DNA of 64,000 bases, from positions 414,001 to 478,000 of the forward strand of contig NZ_NGLE02000001.1 in assembly GCF_002140715.2 (NCBI RefSeq), written 5' to 3'. The DNA comes from Enterococcus sp. 4G2_DIV0659. GTDB lineage: Bacteria > Bacillota > Bacilli > Lactobacillales > Enterococcaceae. The translations under genes and the position numbers were made by a program. Within the stretch, counting starts at the first letter, position 1, and every line of letters begins with the position of its first letter. The notes below the pieces were generated by a model. That model made no database searches and was not told the DNA's origin. It saw nothing but the letters and a program-made list of their open reading frames with translations. Below are positions 10,371 through 20,004 of the stretch, one piece after another.

Positions 10371-12260
10371 TTAGATAAACAATTTTTTCGGCTTTAAAAT
10401 AATCGCTCCCAGAGAGGGAATAATTGTCTGAATACAGTGATTAAATTGCTTGAATCTTTCTTCTTTTGAAGTAGCCGCCTGATTCCCTGCAGTCCAAGTT
10501 CCACCATACTCTTTCAACTCTGTGTTGAGTATTTCTTCATAAACTCCAGAATAAGGAACACCAATCGTAAAATTTTTTCGCTCAATAGGGGAAAGATTCA
10601 GCAACACAATTAAAAAGTCCCTCTCTTTCTTCCCCTTACGTATAAAACTCAAAACCAGCTCTTCACTATTATCTGCATCAATGATTTCGACACCCTCAGG
10701 CGCATGATCTAATACCCAAAGCGCTTTTTCCTTTTGATAAAGCTGGTTAAGAACCTTTGTAAAATGCTGCATACAATGATTTAGAGTATCCTCAAGGTCA
10801 CACCATTCAAGCTGATCATCAGACTTCCATTCTAAAAATTGTCCCCATTCACTGCCCATAAACAATAATTTTTTCCCTGGATGAGTCATCATATATACAT
10901 ACAAATTACGTAATTGAGCAAATTGCTTATAGCGATCGCCCCACATTTTATGCATCAAACTTCGCTTTCCATGAACCACTTCATCATGTGACAAGGGTAA
11001 CAGATAACGTTCATTCATTCTGTACATAAAAGAAAATGTCAGCAAACGAAAATGATGTTTCCTAAACTTTGCATCCATCTCATAAAAATGTAAAACATCA
11101 TTCATCCACCCTAAATTCCACTTATAATCGAAGCCTAAAGAACCACTTGTAAGTGTCCCTGTAATTTGCGTTTGCGATGTACTTTCTTCTGCGATCATGA
11201 GGACATGAGGATGCTTCTGCTTAATCACTGCGTTTAGCTTTTGTAAAAAATAAAAGCCTTCCCAATTTCGATTACTTTCATTATCATTTAATGTAAACGG
11301 TCCTTCATCATAATCCAAATACAGCATATTTGAAACAGCATCTACACGAATGCCATCAATATGGAAACACTCAATCCAATGTAAGGCACTGGAAATTAAA
11401 AAACTTTGTACCTGGGGCTTTCCTAAATCAAAATTCAACGAGCCCCACCGAACATTTTTCGCTCGAACTGAATCCGTATATTCAAACTGTGGTGTCCCAT
11501 CATAATAAGGCAACGCATCATCATTAATACAAAAATGTCCCGGCACCCAATCAACCAAGACCCCAATATTATTCAAGTGACAGGCTTCAACAAAATCCTG
11601 AAACTCTGCCGGTGTGCCATAATACGAACTAATTGCAAAATAACCAATCAACTGATACCCCCACGAAGCCCCCAAGGGATGTTCCATTAAAGGTAGAAAT
11701 TCTATATGAGAAAATCCCAGCTCTTTGACGTAAGGAATCAAAGCTTCTTTTAGTTTTTGAAAGGTATAAGGTGTACCATCTTCTTCACATTTCCATGAAC
11801 TTGCATGTACTTCATACACATTTAATGGTTGTTGAAAATGATCCTCCTGTTTCTTTTGCTGTAACCATTGTCCATCACGCCATTTTTTAGCCGGTATTGT
11901 GCCAATCACCGCAGCGTCATTCGGGCGCTTCTCAAAAATAACAGCGAACGGATCGATTTTATAGACCTCCTTGCCATCTGCTTGCTTTACCAGATATTTA
12001 TATAAATCACCTTCTTTTGGCTCTGTAGTAAATAGTTTCCATACGCCAAACGGTTCATCTTGTTCCATCAGTAAAGAGCATTCCCAATGATTAAACGTAC
12101 CAACTAACCAAACAGCTTGAGCATGGGGGGCCCAGACTCTAAAAACATAACCGGCTTGATTATTGTGATTGACTGGATGTGCCCCAAAGTAATGTTGACT
12201 ATAAAAATTTTCACCTGTTTCAAAACGTTTTAGCTGATTTTTTTCACTAGGCATATCCAT
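10371..12260 (-). CDS. glgB: 1,4-alpha-glucan branching enzyme
   Basis: GH13 branching enzyme that creates alpha-1,6 branches in glycogen. An N-terminal CBM48-type beta domain (about residues 20-120, with [18 protein letters not shown]) precedes the catalytic barrel. The four GH13 motifs are visible: DWVPGHF near 233, GIRVDAVSN near 305 with the nucleophile Asp, MIAEEST near 352 with the acid Glu, and [11 protein letters not shown] near 418. Length 629 fits the Firmicute GlgB. It heads the glg operon. The gap to glgC is 80 bp with no clear terminator. Confidence 0.96.
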   Translation of the reverse strand: MDMPSEKNQLKRFETGENFYSQHYFGAHPVNHNNQAGYVFRVWAPHAQAVWLVGTFNHWECSLLMEQDEPFGVWKLFTTEPKEGDLYKYLVKQADGKEVYKIDPFAVIFEKRPNDAAVIGTIPAKKWRDGQWLQQKKQEDHFQQPLNVYEVHASSWKCEEDGTPYTFQKLKEALIPYVKELGFSHIEFLPLMEHPLGASWGYQLIGYFAISSYYGTPAEFQDFVEACHLNNIGVLVDWVPGHFCINDDALPYYDGTPQFEYTDSVRAKNVRWGSLNFDLGKPQVQSFLISSALHWIECFHIDGIRVDAVSNMLYLDYDEGPFTLNDNESNRNWEGFYFLQKLNAVIKQKHPHVLMIAEESTSQTQITGTLTSGSLGFDYKWNLGWMNDVLHFYEMDAKFRKHHFRLLTFSFMYRMNERYLLPLSHDEVVHGKRSLMHKMWGDRYKQFAQLRNLYVYMMTHPGKKLLFMGSEWGQFLEWKSDDQLEWCDLEDTLNHCMQHFTKVLNQLYQKEKALWVLDHAPEGVEIIDADNSEELVLSFIRKGKKERDFLIVLLNLSPIERKNFTIGVPYSGVYEEILNTELKEYGGTWTAGNQAATSKEERFKQFNHCIQTIIPSLGAIILKPKKLFI

Positions 12261-12650
12261 ACTCCTCTCACATAGCTTTGAATGTCAGATAATGAAAAAA
12301 GTTACAGAAAACATATCTATTTTTCTGAAACTACTGTGCGAATTTGGCAACAGACAACTACAAAAGTATCTGAAACCTCACACTTGTCAGCGATCAAACA
12401 TTAAAAATATCTGAGTAATTATACATTAAATCTAACAACAAACTGAAAAAAAAGAAAGAAATATCCCTCCAAAATTGAATAAATTAGACAGTGAAAATTA
12501 CTCATACCAACACAGAAACTATTTGTTCAACGAAGCCTCTTATTTCTACTGTTATACATTAGTTAATGTTTAAAATTATTTACATTTTTCGGATTCGATG
12601 CTATATTTAGCTTAATAAGAAACAAAACAACATCAAGGAGGAGGCAACAC
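12261..12650 (+). promoter_or_regulatory. Divergent glgB / SDR intergenic region with SDR promoter
   Basis: The plus strand carries a clear sigma-A promoter for the SDR gene: -35 TTTACA at 12579-12584, a 17-bp spacer, and -10 TATATT at 12602-12607, followed by AAGGAGGAGG before the start. No equally clear promoter was found for glgB on the minus strand. The rest of the stretch is AT-rich with no gene or repeat that I recognise. Confidence 0.7.
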
Positions 12651-13397
12651 ATGAACATTTCGTTTAAAGATAACGTTGTCATTGTTACTGGATCAACATC
12701 AGGGATTGGTGAAGCAACAGCAAAAGAATTTGCACAAGCAGGTGCAACGGTTATCGTTTGCGGACGCAGAGAAGATAAAGGTGAAGTCGTGGTTGAAAAA
12801 ATCAAGGAGTATGGTGGCAATGCTTTATTTATCCAGACAGATGTAACGGACGATTCTAGCATGCAACATTTGGTGGAAGAGGTTATAAAACAATTTGGAA
12901 AAATCGATGTCTTGATAAATAATGCTGGCGTTTATAGGTCTTTCCCTTTTGAACAGATTGATATGGAAAAAGAATACGAAGAACTCTTTAACATTAATGT
13001 TAGGAGTTATATTTATCTATCAAAATTGGTTTTGAAGTATATGTTAGAACGCGGAACTGGAAACATTATTAACATTGCTTCGGTTGGTGGATTAAACGGC
13101 GGCCCTGGTATTGCCACTTATTGTGCATCTAAAGGAGCGATTTTACAATTAACCCGTTCAATGGCAAAAGAGTTCGGTGGACGTGGGATTAGAGTAAATA
13201 GTGTACTACCAGGCTTAATTCACACTGAAATGATGCCTGAAGGTGGACCAATGGATCAAGTGATCGATACCATGATTCCTTTAAAACGAGCAGGACAAAG
13301 TCAAGAAATTGCACAACCAATCCTCTTTTTATGTAGCCCATATGCTTCATTTATCAACGGCGCATCCATCATGATCGATGGCGGTCAAAGTGCATAA
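12651..13397 (+). CDS. SDR-family NAD(P)-dependent oxidoreductase
   Basis: Classical short-chain dehydrogenase of 248 residues. It shows the cofactor motif TGSTSGIG (residues 14-21), the structural NNAG motif near 92, the catalytic serine in IASVGG near 142, and the active-site YCASK near 156. The early TSGIGEAT and CGRRED segments suggest NADP(H) preference, but the substrate cannot be deduced. Likely relatives are glucose 1-dehydrogenase or 3-oxoacyl-ACP reductase-like enzymes. It is a single-gene unit with its own promoter and a strong ribosome site, ending at a terminator shared with alaS. Confidence 0.9.
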   Translation: MNISFKDNVVIVTGSTSGIGEATAKEFAQAGATVIVCGRREDKGEVVVEKIKEYGGNALFIQTDVTDDSSMQHLVEEVIKQFGKIDVLINNAGVYRSFPFEQIDMEKEYEELFNINVRSYIYLSKLVLKYMLERGTGNIINIASVGGLNGGPGIATYCASKGAILQLTRSMAKEFGGRGIRVNSVLPGLIHTEMMPEGGPMDQVIDTMIPLKRAGQSQEIAQPILFLCSPYASFINGASIMIDGGQSA

Positions 13398-13402
13398 TTA
13401 AG

Positions 13403-13464
13403 TAAAAAAAGAAAGTGACTGGGAAAAACTCAAAGAGTTTTATCTCAGTCATCTTCTTTTTTTT
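13403..13464. terminator. Bidirectional terminator between SDR gene and alaS
   Basis: GACTGGGAAAAACTC (13417-13431) pairs with GAGTTTTATCTCAGTC (13435-13450), flanked by an A-run on the left and a T-run on the right. It can therefore terminate both convergent transcripts. Confidence 0.9.
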
Positions 13465-13475
13465 ACTAAGCTAAC

Positions 13476-16115
13476 TTATTTCGCTAACCAATTAGCTACC
13501 TCAGCTAATGCATCACTGATTCCTGCAGGATTTTTCCCTCCAGCTTGAGCCATATCCGGACGGCCACCGCCGCCGCCGCCAACTTTTGGTGCGATTGTTT
13601 TAATCAAATCACCAGCTTTTAGACCTTTGTCATTGGCTGATTTTGTCATAGCTGCTAATAAGCTGACTTTTTCATCTTGAGCTGTTGCTAAAACGAGCAC
13701 ATCTGATACTTCTTTTTGTTTCCATTGATCTGCTAATTGACGTAATTGATTCATATCTTTTACATTTACTTTAGCAGCAATATATGTTGTGCCATTGATT
13801 TCTTTAATGTCTTTGAAAATGTCTCCTGCTTGTTGATTTGCTAATTTTCCAGCAAGTTGTTCATTTTCTTTTTGTAAATCCCGTAATTGTTGTTGTAATT
13901 GTTCTGTTTTTGAGACAACTTCTTTCAATTGAGGTGATTTAACAATTCCTGCAATGGCTTTTAGTTGTTTTTCTTCTTCATTCATTAGCTCATATGCTTC
14001 TTTACTTGTTACCGCTTCAATTCTTCGCACACCTGCTCCGATTCCTGACTCAGATACGATTTTGAAAATACCGATATCTTCTGTATTCGTCACATGAGTT
14101 CCACCACAAAGCTCGATTGAATAACCACCGATATTTACGACGCGGACTTCTTTACCGTATTTTTCACCGAATAAAGCCATTGCCCCCATATTTTTTGCTG
14201 TGTCGATATCTGTTTCAACGGTTTCAACAGGAATAGCATCCCAGATTTTTTCATTGACGATTGCTTCCATTTGAACTAATTCTTCTGAAGTTACTTGTCC
14301 AAAATGAGTGAAGTCAAAGCGTAAATGTCCTGGAGTTACTAATGAACCAGCTTGGTTCGCATGATCACCTAGAATATCTTTTAAAGCACGGTGCAATAAA
14401 TGGGTTGCCGTATGATTTTTTAAGATACGGTTGCGCATTTTTTCATCTACATGAAGTTCGTATATTGCGCCTTCAACTAATTTCCCAGTCACTTGAACGG
14501 TGTGTAAAAATTGACCATTTGGTGCTTTTAAAACATTCTCTACATGAGCTACAATCGTTCCATCTTGGTCTTTGATCGTTCCGTGATCGGCTACTTGTCC
14601 ACCCATTTCAGCATAGAATGGTGTTTCAGCAAAGATCAATTGTGCCGTTCCATCAGAAAGTTCGCTAAGAATTTCTTCGTCTTTTAAAATGATTAAAAGT
14701 TTGCTTGTTGCTTCTAAATTACTATAGCCGACAAATTTACTTTCAACTTTGATGTCAGTCAATACGGCCGATTGAACACCCATTGATGTTTCTTTACTTC
14801 GTGCAGAACGGGCCCGTTCTCTTTGCGCTTCCATTTCTTTTTCAAAACCTGCATGATCGACTTTTAAGCCCGCATCTTCTGCAACTTCTTCTGTTAACTC
14901 AACAGGGAAACCATACGTATCGTATAATTTGAAAATGTCTTTACCATTCAGCGTTTCTTCTTTAGCTGCTTTTACTTTTGTAATCAACTCGTTTAGAATA
15001 TCTAAACCTTCATTGATTGTTTCATGGAAACGTTCTTCTTCTGTACGAACCACTTTTTCGATAAAGTCTTTTTGTTGTAACACTTCTGGGTAATAACTCA
15101 CCATTACTTTTCCAACAACAGGAACTAATTTGTATAAGAAGGCTTCATTGATACCTAATTTTTTCCCATGCATAACTGCACGACGTAACAAACGACGTAA
15201 CACATAGCCACGACCTTCATTAGAAGGCAGTGCGCCATCACCGATCGCAAAAGATAACGCACGAATATGGTCAGCAATGACTTTAAAAGAAATATCTGTC
15301 TGCGGTGCTTGACCATATGTTACTTGTCCGCTTAATTTTTCTACTGCATGAATGATTGGCATAAATAAATCTGTTTCAAAGTTCGTTGGTGCATTTTGAA
15401 CAATAGAAACTACACGCTCCAAGCCCATGCCTGTATCAATGTTTTTATGTGGCAATGGCTCATAGGTGTCATCTGCTTGATGATTAAACTCAGAAAAGAC
15501 TAAGTTCCAAATTTCCAAATAACGTTCATTTTCGCCACCTGGATAATTTTCGGGATCATCTTCTGCTACATCATTGAATGACTCGCCACGATCATAAAAG
15601 ATTTCTGAATCTGGACCACAAGGACCCGCACCGATATCCCAGAAATTGTCTTCAATATCAATGATATGCTTCATTGATAAACCAACTTCTTCATGCCAAA
15701 TCCGTTTTGCTTCAGTATCTTTTGGATAGACTGTAACATATAACTTTTCTGGATCAAACGCCATCCATTCAGGAGATGTTAAAAATTCCCACGCCCAGTG
15801 AATCGCTTCTTTTTTAAAGTAATCCCCGATCGAGAAATTTCCTAACATTTCAAACATTGTATGGTGACGAGCTGTTTTTCCAACATTTTCAATATCATTC
15901 GTACGAATAGACTTTTGAGCATTTGTGATTCTCGGATTTTCTGGCACTACAGAACCATCAAAATATTTTTTCAACGTAGCAACACCTGAATTGATCCATA
16001 ATAGTGTTGGGTCATTTACTGGAACCAGTGAAGCACTTGGCTCTACTGAATGACCTTTTGATTTGAAAAAGTCTAGATACATTTGGCGAACTTGACTACT
16101 TGATAATTGTTTCAT
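13476..16115 (-). CDS. alaS: Alanyl-tRNA synthetase
   Basis: Class II synthetase charging tRNA-Ala, 879 residues as expected. Class II motifs lie in the N-terminal 250 residues (for example [15 protein letters not shown] near 86). The editing domain shows HTATHLLH near 567 and the zinc-site CGGTHV near 667. A coiled coil (about 715-755) and the C-terminal glycine-rich [15 protein letters not shown] segment are present. It is the second gene behind an alanine-type T-box leader, 37 bp after a P-loop gene, so alanine starvation should induce both. Confidence 0.98.
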   Translation of the reverse strand: MKQLSSSQVRQMYLDFFKSKGHSVEPSASLVPVNDPTLLWINSGVATLKKYFDGSVVPENPRITNAQKSIRTNDIENVGKTARHHTMFEMLGNFSIGDYFKKEAIHWAWEFLTSPEWMAFDPEKLYVTVYPKDTEAKRIWHEEVGLSMKHIIDIEDNFWDIGAGPCGPDSEIFYDRGESFNDVAEDDPENYPGGENERYLEIWNLVFSEFNHQADDTYEPLPHKNIDTGMGLERVVSIVQNAPTNFETDLFMPIIHAVEKLSGQVTYGQAPQTDISFKVIADHIRALSFAIGDGALPSNEGRGYVLRRLLRRAVMHGKKLGINEAFLYKLVPVVGKVMVSYYPEVLQQKDFIEKVVRTEEERFHETINEGLDILNELITKVKAAKEETLNGKDIFKLYDTYGFPVELTEEVAEDAGLKVDHAGFEKEMEAQRERARSARSKETSMGVQSAVLTDIKVESKFVGYSNLEATSKLLIILKDEEILSELSDGTAQLIFAETPFYAEMGGQVADHGTIKDQDGTIVAHVENVLKAPNGQFLHTVQVTGKLVEGAIYELHVDEKMRNRILKNHTATHLLHRALKDILGDHANQAGSLVTPGHLRFDFTHFGQVTSEELVQMEAIVNEKIWDAIPVETVETDIDTAKNMGAMALFGEKYGKEVRVVNIGGYSIELCGGTHVTNTEDIGIFKIVSESGIGAGVRRIEAVTSKEAYELMNEEEKQLKAIAGIVKSPQLKEVVSKTEQLQQQLRDLQKENEQLAGKLANQQAGDIFKDIKEINGTTYIAAKVNVKDMNQLRQLADQWKQKEVSDVLVLATAQDEKVSLLAAMTKSANDKGLKAGDLIKTIAPKVGGGGGGRPDMAQAGGKNPAGISDALAEVANWLAK

Positions 16116-16152
16116 TACGTAATTCCTACTTTCAAAAAAATATTTTTTGTGT

Positions 16153-16719
16153 TTATTCCTTTAAATTAAATTGTTTCATTATTCGATCGGCAGCCTGTTC
16201 AGCCGTCAAACTTGTGACATCTAAACGATAATAATACTTTTCCTTAACCTCACCAGGCAAAGAGTTCAATCGATAGTCCTCATGAGCTTGCAACAGTTCT
16301 TTTTCAGAGTGACTCGTGTCGCGCTTCGATGGTTTTTGGTTTAAACGATGCTCCGTCTTATTTCTATACAATCGTTCGCTTAAATCAGCTTCCAGTTCAA
16401 CAAAATAAGGCTCAATTCCTTTTGCAGTAAATAGTTCTTTATACTGATTGAACTCCTCCATATCAGCTTTTGAAGAAAAATCTAAGACAAGCGTAAAAAC
16501 AAGCCCTTTACTTGACTGTTCTTCCACAAATTTGCTAAAGATCAATTGTCGAAATAACGCAGACAGCTCAAAGGTTGGAGCTGTCCAGCCAAATATTGGC
16601 TGTAGCAGTTCTAGCGTCCTATGATTATGCAACATGATTAGATCAAGTTTTTTAGCTACGATCTCACCAATCGTCATTTTCCCAACTGCTTGAGGTCCAA
16701 AAATGAAAAATACGTTCAA
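16153..16719 (-). CDS. P-loop nucleoside-kinase-like ATPase in the alaS operon
   Basis: Small P-loop protein of unknown substrate, 188 residues from the preferred TTG start at 16719. That start has AGAAAGGAGCGG immediately upstream and directly precedes the [13 protein letters not shown]alker A segment. A longer in-frame ATG at 16806 would begin inside the T-box terminator and is unlikely. [12 protein letters not shown] strand and a basic, charged middle section ([19 protein letters not shown]) resemble the lid of small-molecule kinases such as shikimate or adenylate kinase. It lies between the T-box and alaS and should be coregulated with alaS. No alanine-related role can be inferred from sequence. 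Confidence 0.75.
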   Translation of the reverse strand: MNVFFIFGPQAVGKMTIGEIVAKKLDLIMLHNHRTLELLQPIFGWTAPTFELSALFRQLIFSKFVEEQSSKGLVFTLVLDFSSKADMEEFNQYKELFTAKGIEPYFVELEADLSERLYRNKTEHRLNQKPSKRDTSHSEKELLQAHEDYRLNSLPGEVKEKYYYRLDVTSLTAEQAADRIMKQFNLKE

Positions 16720-16809
16720 CGAACCGCTCCTTTCTTCCCAAGACCCATGCATAGTGCATTGGGCCACGATTACTATTTCCCTTGCTACATAAATTGTGTG
16801 GAACACATA

Positions 16810-17022
16810 AAAACACCATTGCAGTCAAGGACGAATATTCGCGGTACCACCTTGATTGCAATGATGTTGATCATTACCTCTTAAACCCTATAACGCAGGA
16901 GTGCGTTGATATTTCTACCAAATAATGTAAAAGGGAGCAGCTACGTCTTTGTATTATCCTTCTTTCAGCAATGAAGAACTTTCTGTAAATACAAGTCAAC
17001 GAACTATATCCTTTCGATTCCT
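16810..17022 (-). ncRNA. T-box leader, alanine type, upstream of the P-loop gene and alaS
   Basis: The T-box core AAGGTGGTACCGCG is at 16841-16854 on the minus strand. The terminator arms are TGCAATCAAG (16851-16860) and CTTGACTGCA (16819-16830 region), followed by a T-run. Stem I includes TTGTATT pairing with AATACAA. The specifier-loop strand reads AGACGTAGCTGCTC, where GCT is an alanine codon, matching downstream alaS. Uncharged tRNA-Ala should stabilise the antiterminator and turn on the operon. Confidence 0.92.
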
Positions 17023-17027
17023 TATAA

Positions 17028-17056
17028 AGTATAAGGAAATTTGACAAAAAAGTCAA
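17028..17056 (-). promoter_or_regulatory. Promoter of the T-box-alaS operon
   Basis: On the minus strand, -35 TTGACT (17051-17056), a 17-bp spacer and -10 TATACT (17028-17033) form a near-consensus sigma-A promoter placed just ahead of the T-box leader. Confidence 0.85.
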
Positions 17057-17288
17057 TGGCGGGGCTTTTTAAATTATTTAAAAAATGACAACATCATTGT
17101 ATTCATACACGATTAATTTTTTACACTTACTCTTTAACACAAACATTTTTTCACGCTCAATGATTTAAAAAAATATATAAATGTTATTTTATTTTTTCAA
17201 TTTCACTATTTTTTTTGTAGAAAACGAATATATCACATGGTATACTCATTTAGTTACAACTATTACATTTGGAAATGGGGAGTTAAAA

Positions 17289-18155
17289 ATGAAGAAAAAG
17301 GTTTTATTAACGGTTGGGTTAAGTATCTTGCTACTAGCAGGGTGTAACTCTGCAAAAAAGGTGGAAACTAGCAAGTCAAGTGATTCAAAAGTATCAACGA
17401 AAATCAGCAGCACAGCAAAAGAAGAGAGCAAAAATGAACCAAAATCAACGGACATCCTTGCAAAAGGGACCTATGTAGTAGGAACGGATATTAATCCAGG
17501 CACTTACTTTTTTGTTTTAACAGAATTAAACCACGGAGAGAAAGATACTGATAAAAATGGTTATGTTTCTATAGAGGTTTCTGGGCAAAAATATGCATTT
17601 GAAACCTTCAAAGATGTAAATGCCAAAAAAAGATTTAAGCTAGAAGATGGGGACGAAGTTCGTTTTGACGATAACTACTCTCCAAAATCATGGACAGTGA
17701 GATTGTTAACTGATTCAGATTTCAAAGCTTACATGGGTGGTGATTCAGCCGAAACTACGAATTCCAGCACCAAAGAATCCACTGCTTCTAGTTCAAAAAC
17801 AGAGACAAAAACATCAGAAACAGCTGCCACTACAGCCTTTAAACCAACAGATGTTTCTGATGATACAATAAAATCAATAAAAACGTATGAAGATTACCTA
17901 AACATGTACCAAGCAATCATCAGTAATTATTTGGCTGATTATGAAAATGCCATCAAAGATACCGTATTATACGACCAAGCGGCTTTTGAAGAGCAAAAGA
18001 AACAATACGAAAAGTCATTAGAAGAACAAAAGAAACAATATGGTGATTACGGAAATAAAAAACTTATTGGTAAAGACTCCTTAGTCGAATTTTTGATTAG
18101 TTACCGTGATAGCCTTAGCGAAACAACAAACAACTTAAAAAAATCATTACAATAA
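17289..18155 (+). CDS. Putative lipoprotein with coiled-coil C-terminus
   Basis: Surface lipoprotein of unknown function, 288 residues from the ATG at 17289 (GGGGAG upstream). A longer frame from 17181 has no ribosome site. The signal peptide ends in the lipobox LLLAGC near residue 18. A Ser/Thr/Lys-rich linker follows. Next comes a compact domain (about residues 58-130) beginning GTYVVGTDINPGTYFF, a pattern seen in small beta-rich domains of Firmicute surface lipoproteins. A second Ser/Thr linker leads to a helical C-terminus with the direct repeat EEQKKQYEKSL / EEQKKQYGDYG. An extended -10 TGGTATACT lies near 17240. It is monocistronic. Confidence 0.8.
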   Translation: MKKKVLLTVGLSILLLAGCNSAKKVETSKSSDSKVSTKISSTAKEESKNEPKSTDILAKGTYVVGTDINPGTYFFVLTELNHGEKDTDKNGYVSIEVSGQKYAFETFKDVNAKKRFKLEDGDEVRFDDNYSPKSWTVRLLTDSDFKAYMGGDSAETTNSSTKESTASSSKTETKTSETAATTAFKPTDVSDDTIKSIKTYEDYLNMYQAIISNYLADYENAIKDTVLYDQAAFEEQKKQYEKSLEEQKKQYGDYGNKKLIGKDSLVEFLISYRDSLSETTNNLKKSLQ

Positions 18156-18163
18156 AGGAAACG

Positions 18164-18204
18164 GAGAGCGAAAGACAACGAACGATTCGTTTTCTTCCGC
18201 TCTC
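18164..18204. terminator. Hairpin between convergent lipoprotein and hypothetical genes
   Basis: GGAGAGCGAAAGACAACGAA pairs with the complementary TTCGTTTTCTTCCGCTCTC arm to give a long, slightly imperfect stem between two convergent genes. U-tracts are modest. Confidence 0.75.
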
Positions 18205-18235
18205 TAAATCTGAAAAACGATTTATTGAAAGTCAT

Positions 18236-19345
18236 TTACTTTTCAATTTTAATCACTTTTCTATAGAGATATTCATTTGGATGTAACGTTTTATCCGCTG
18301 AAATTATATGTGATGGATGATGATAGTAAGTTGATAAAGGCAACATCTGCTCAATTAAATGCTCTTTTTCTTCTAACTGTATCGTTAATTTAACGATTGT
18401 TCGATGATCTGTTAATTCAAACCGATTTTTTTGTGTATCAATCACCAAACCAAACATATTAGCCCCGTTCATTTTACTTTTAATTTGACGACCAGACTCA
18501 TTATCCTGTATCAATAATTCGTTGCCCCAGCGAAACAGTCGTCTCGTTCCAGCCCCTACAACATATTCCCATTGATCTTCTGACAACAAATCAAACCCTT
18601 GACGTTTTAACGCCAATTTCAACGCTTCATGCGTACATCCACTATGACTGTAAACGAAATAATAATCGGATTCAGGTAAAAACTCTAAATAACATTCATT
18701 TTCCACCAATAAGCTTTTAGGAAATGACCAGCTAAAACTTTCCTCTGCAGATAATCCAGGAAATAGATGTTCATTGATACATTTTTCGTAAGGTGTAAAT
18801 TGCTCAAGCTCTCCTTCAAACATTCCTGTCACCGTATCGAAAACACCTAAAAATTCCGTCCCCGCTGGTAAGGCATATTTTTGAACAAGCATAGCTGGAA
18901 TAGCAACTTTTCTTAAGGGTGTCGTGTGGGCATTTATGTAAGACGAAACCCCTTCCAATGAAGTTAGATCAAATGGTCTATCTTCTTGTATCCAATCAGA
19001 AGTTTGTGAAATGGCGTCATTTGTCAACGTCGTTTTAAACGTATTTTTCTCCAAACTTTCGACATCAAAACTTAATAATTCATGTGCTCTTAATCCCTCT
19101 GCGCCTAAATCCCAGCCAAGAATTGCTTCGTTATTCCCTGGAATAAAAACAAATAGTTCGCCGTCTAATTCTAACTCAAATGTACGACATTTTATTCCAT
19201 AGAGATCAAAAGTAACCAATTCGATCCTGTTGACTTCCATTGTTGGCGGAACAAAATACATAAGCAATTGGCGTAAAAGTACTTCTTTTTCAGAATCATT
19301 CAATTTTTTCCAATTCACCCATTCTACTTGTTCAAATAGCTCCAC
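18236..19345 (-). CDS. Uncharacterised protein with a formylglycine-generating-enzyme-like segment
   Basis: No family is confidently recognised over the full 369 residues. A segment near residues 250-275, LLSEDQWEYVVGAGTRRLFRWGNEL, closely resembles the core of the FGE/SUMF1 fold (consensus LPTEAEWEYAARGG...WGNE). The nearby FLGVFDTVTGMFEG and a later ANMFGLV could be other edges of that fold. The catalytic cysteine pair of true FGEs is not apparent, so a non-catalytic C-type-lectin-like role is more likely. There is no signal peptide, so it is probably cytosolic. It is single-gene, ends at a shared hairpin and is followed upstream by a divergent GNAT gene. Confidence 0.6.
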   Translation of the reverse strand: MELFEQVEWVNWKKLNDSEKEVLLRQLLMYFVPPTMEVNRIELVTFDLYGIKCRTFELELDGELFVFIPGNNEAILGWDLGAEGLRAHELLSFDVESLEKNTFKTTLTNDAISQTSDWIQEDRPFDLTSLEGVSSYINAHTTPLRKVAIPAMLVQKYALPAGTEFLGVFDTVTGMFEGELEQFTPYEKCINEHLFPGLSAEESFSWSFPKSLLVENECYLEFLPESDYYFVYSHSGCTHEALKLALKRQGFDLLSEDQWEYVVGAGTRRLFRWGNELLIQDNESGRQIKSKMNGANMFGLVIDTQKNRFELTDHRTIVKLTIQLEEKEHLIEQMLPLSTYYHHPSHIISADKTLHPNEYLYRKVIKIEK

Positions 19346-19438
19346 ACGATTCCCTCCTCGTACGTTTTAAAAATATCTGTTAAGATTAAGTATACCACTG
19401 AATGAATCATTCATTAAGAAAATTATCTGGAGGGCATT

Positions 19439-19879
19439 ATGCATATACATTTTGGCAATGAACGTTGGCAACAAGCCGCAGCGTTGGCTTTACGTTATGA
19501 GGTTTTTGTATTGGAACAGAATATTTCATTGCAAGAGGAGTTTGACGCGCTTGATACCGTTGATCGTAATTATTTTGTCGCATACGATGAATCACTTGCA
19601 GTTGCTACGATTCGTTATCAGAAAAAAGATGACGTCACTATCCAACCAGATCGTTTTTGCGTCCGTAAAACGTATCGAGGCAAAGGTATTGGCAAAAAAA
19701 TACTTTCATTATTGGAAGAAAAAGCGCAGGAAGACGGCTGTACATTTAGTAGTTTGTCTGCTGAAAAAACAGCCATATCATTTTATGAATCGTTGAATTA
19801 TAAGGTGAATTCAGAAGAATATTTAGAAGATGGGATTCTTTGTGTAGAGATGGTAAAACAATTGGCATGTGAATTATAA
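19439..19879 (+). CDS. GNAT-family N-acetyltransferase
   Basis: Acetyl-CoA-dependent acyltransferase of the ElaA-like/GNAT type, 146 residues. The acetyl-CoA-binding motif A appears as RKTYRGKGIGKKIL near residues 76-89, preceded by the substrate-side strand AVATIRYQ. A terminal ISFYESLNYKV matches motif B. The substrate is not inferable. A CTGGAGGG ribosome site precedes the start. A bidirectional terminator follows. Confidence 0.9.
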   Translation: MHIHFGNERWQQAAALALRYEVFVLEQNISLQEEFDALDTVDRNYFVAYDESLAVATIRYQKKDDVTIQPDRFCVRKTYRGKGIGKKILSLLEEKAQEDGCTFSSLSAEKTAISFYESLNYKVNSEEYLEDGILCVEMVKQLACEL

Positions 19880-19889
19880 ATTGTGAAAA

Positions 19890-19955
19890 AAATAAAAAAA
19901 GTTGAGATAGGAGTGTTTCTAGTGTTTAAGAAACAGCTTTCTATCTCAACTCTCA
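19890..19955. terminator. Bidirectional terminator separating GNAT gene from the NRPS island
   Basis: GTTGAGATAG (19901-19910) pairs perfectly with CTATCTCAAC (19941-19950), with further inner pairing GTTTCT/AGAAAC. An A-run precedes it. It lies between the plus-strand GNAT and the minus-strand ABC permease gene. Confidence 0.9.
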
Positions 19956-20004
19956 ATTATCTAATAAGCAATACTTATTGAAATATACAAGAATTAAAAC
20001 TACT

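Noticed and set aside
12563..12862. 99-codon minus-strand frame opposite the SDR gene
   Set aside because: Antisense shadow covering the SDR promoter, with no ribosome site.
16664..16884. Short open frames on both strands across the T-box leader
   Set aside because: They overlap the structured T-box and terminator and have no ribosome sites.
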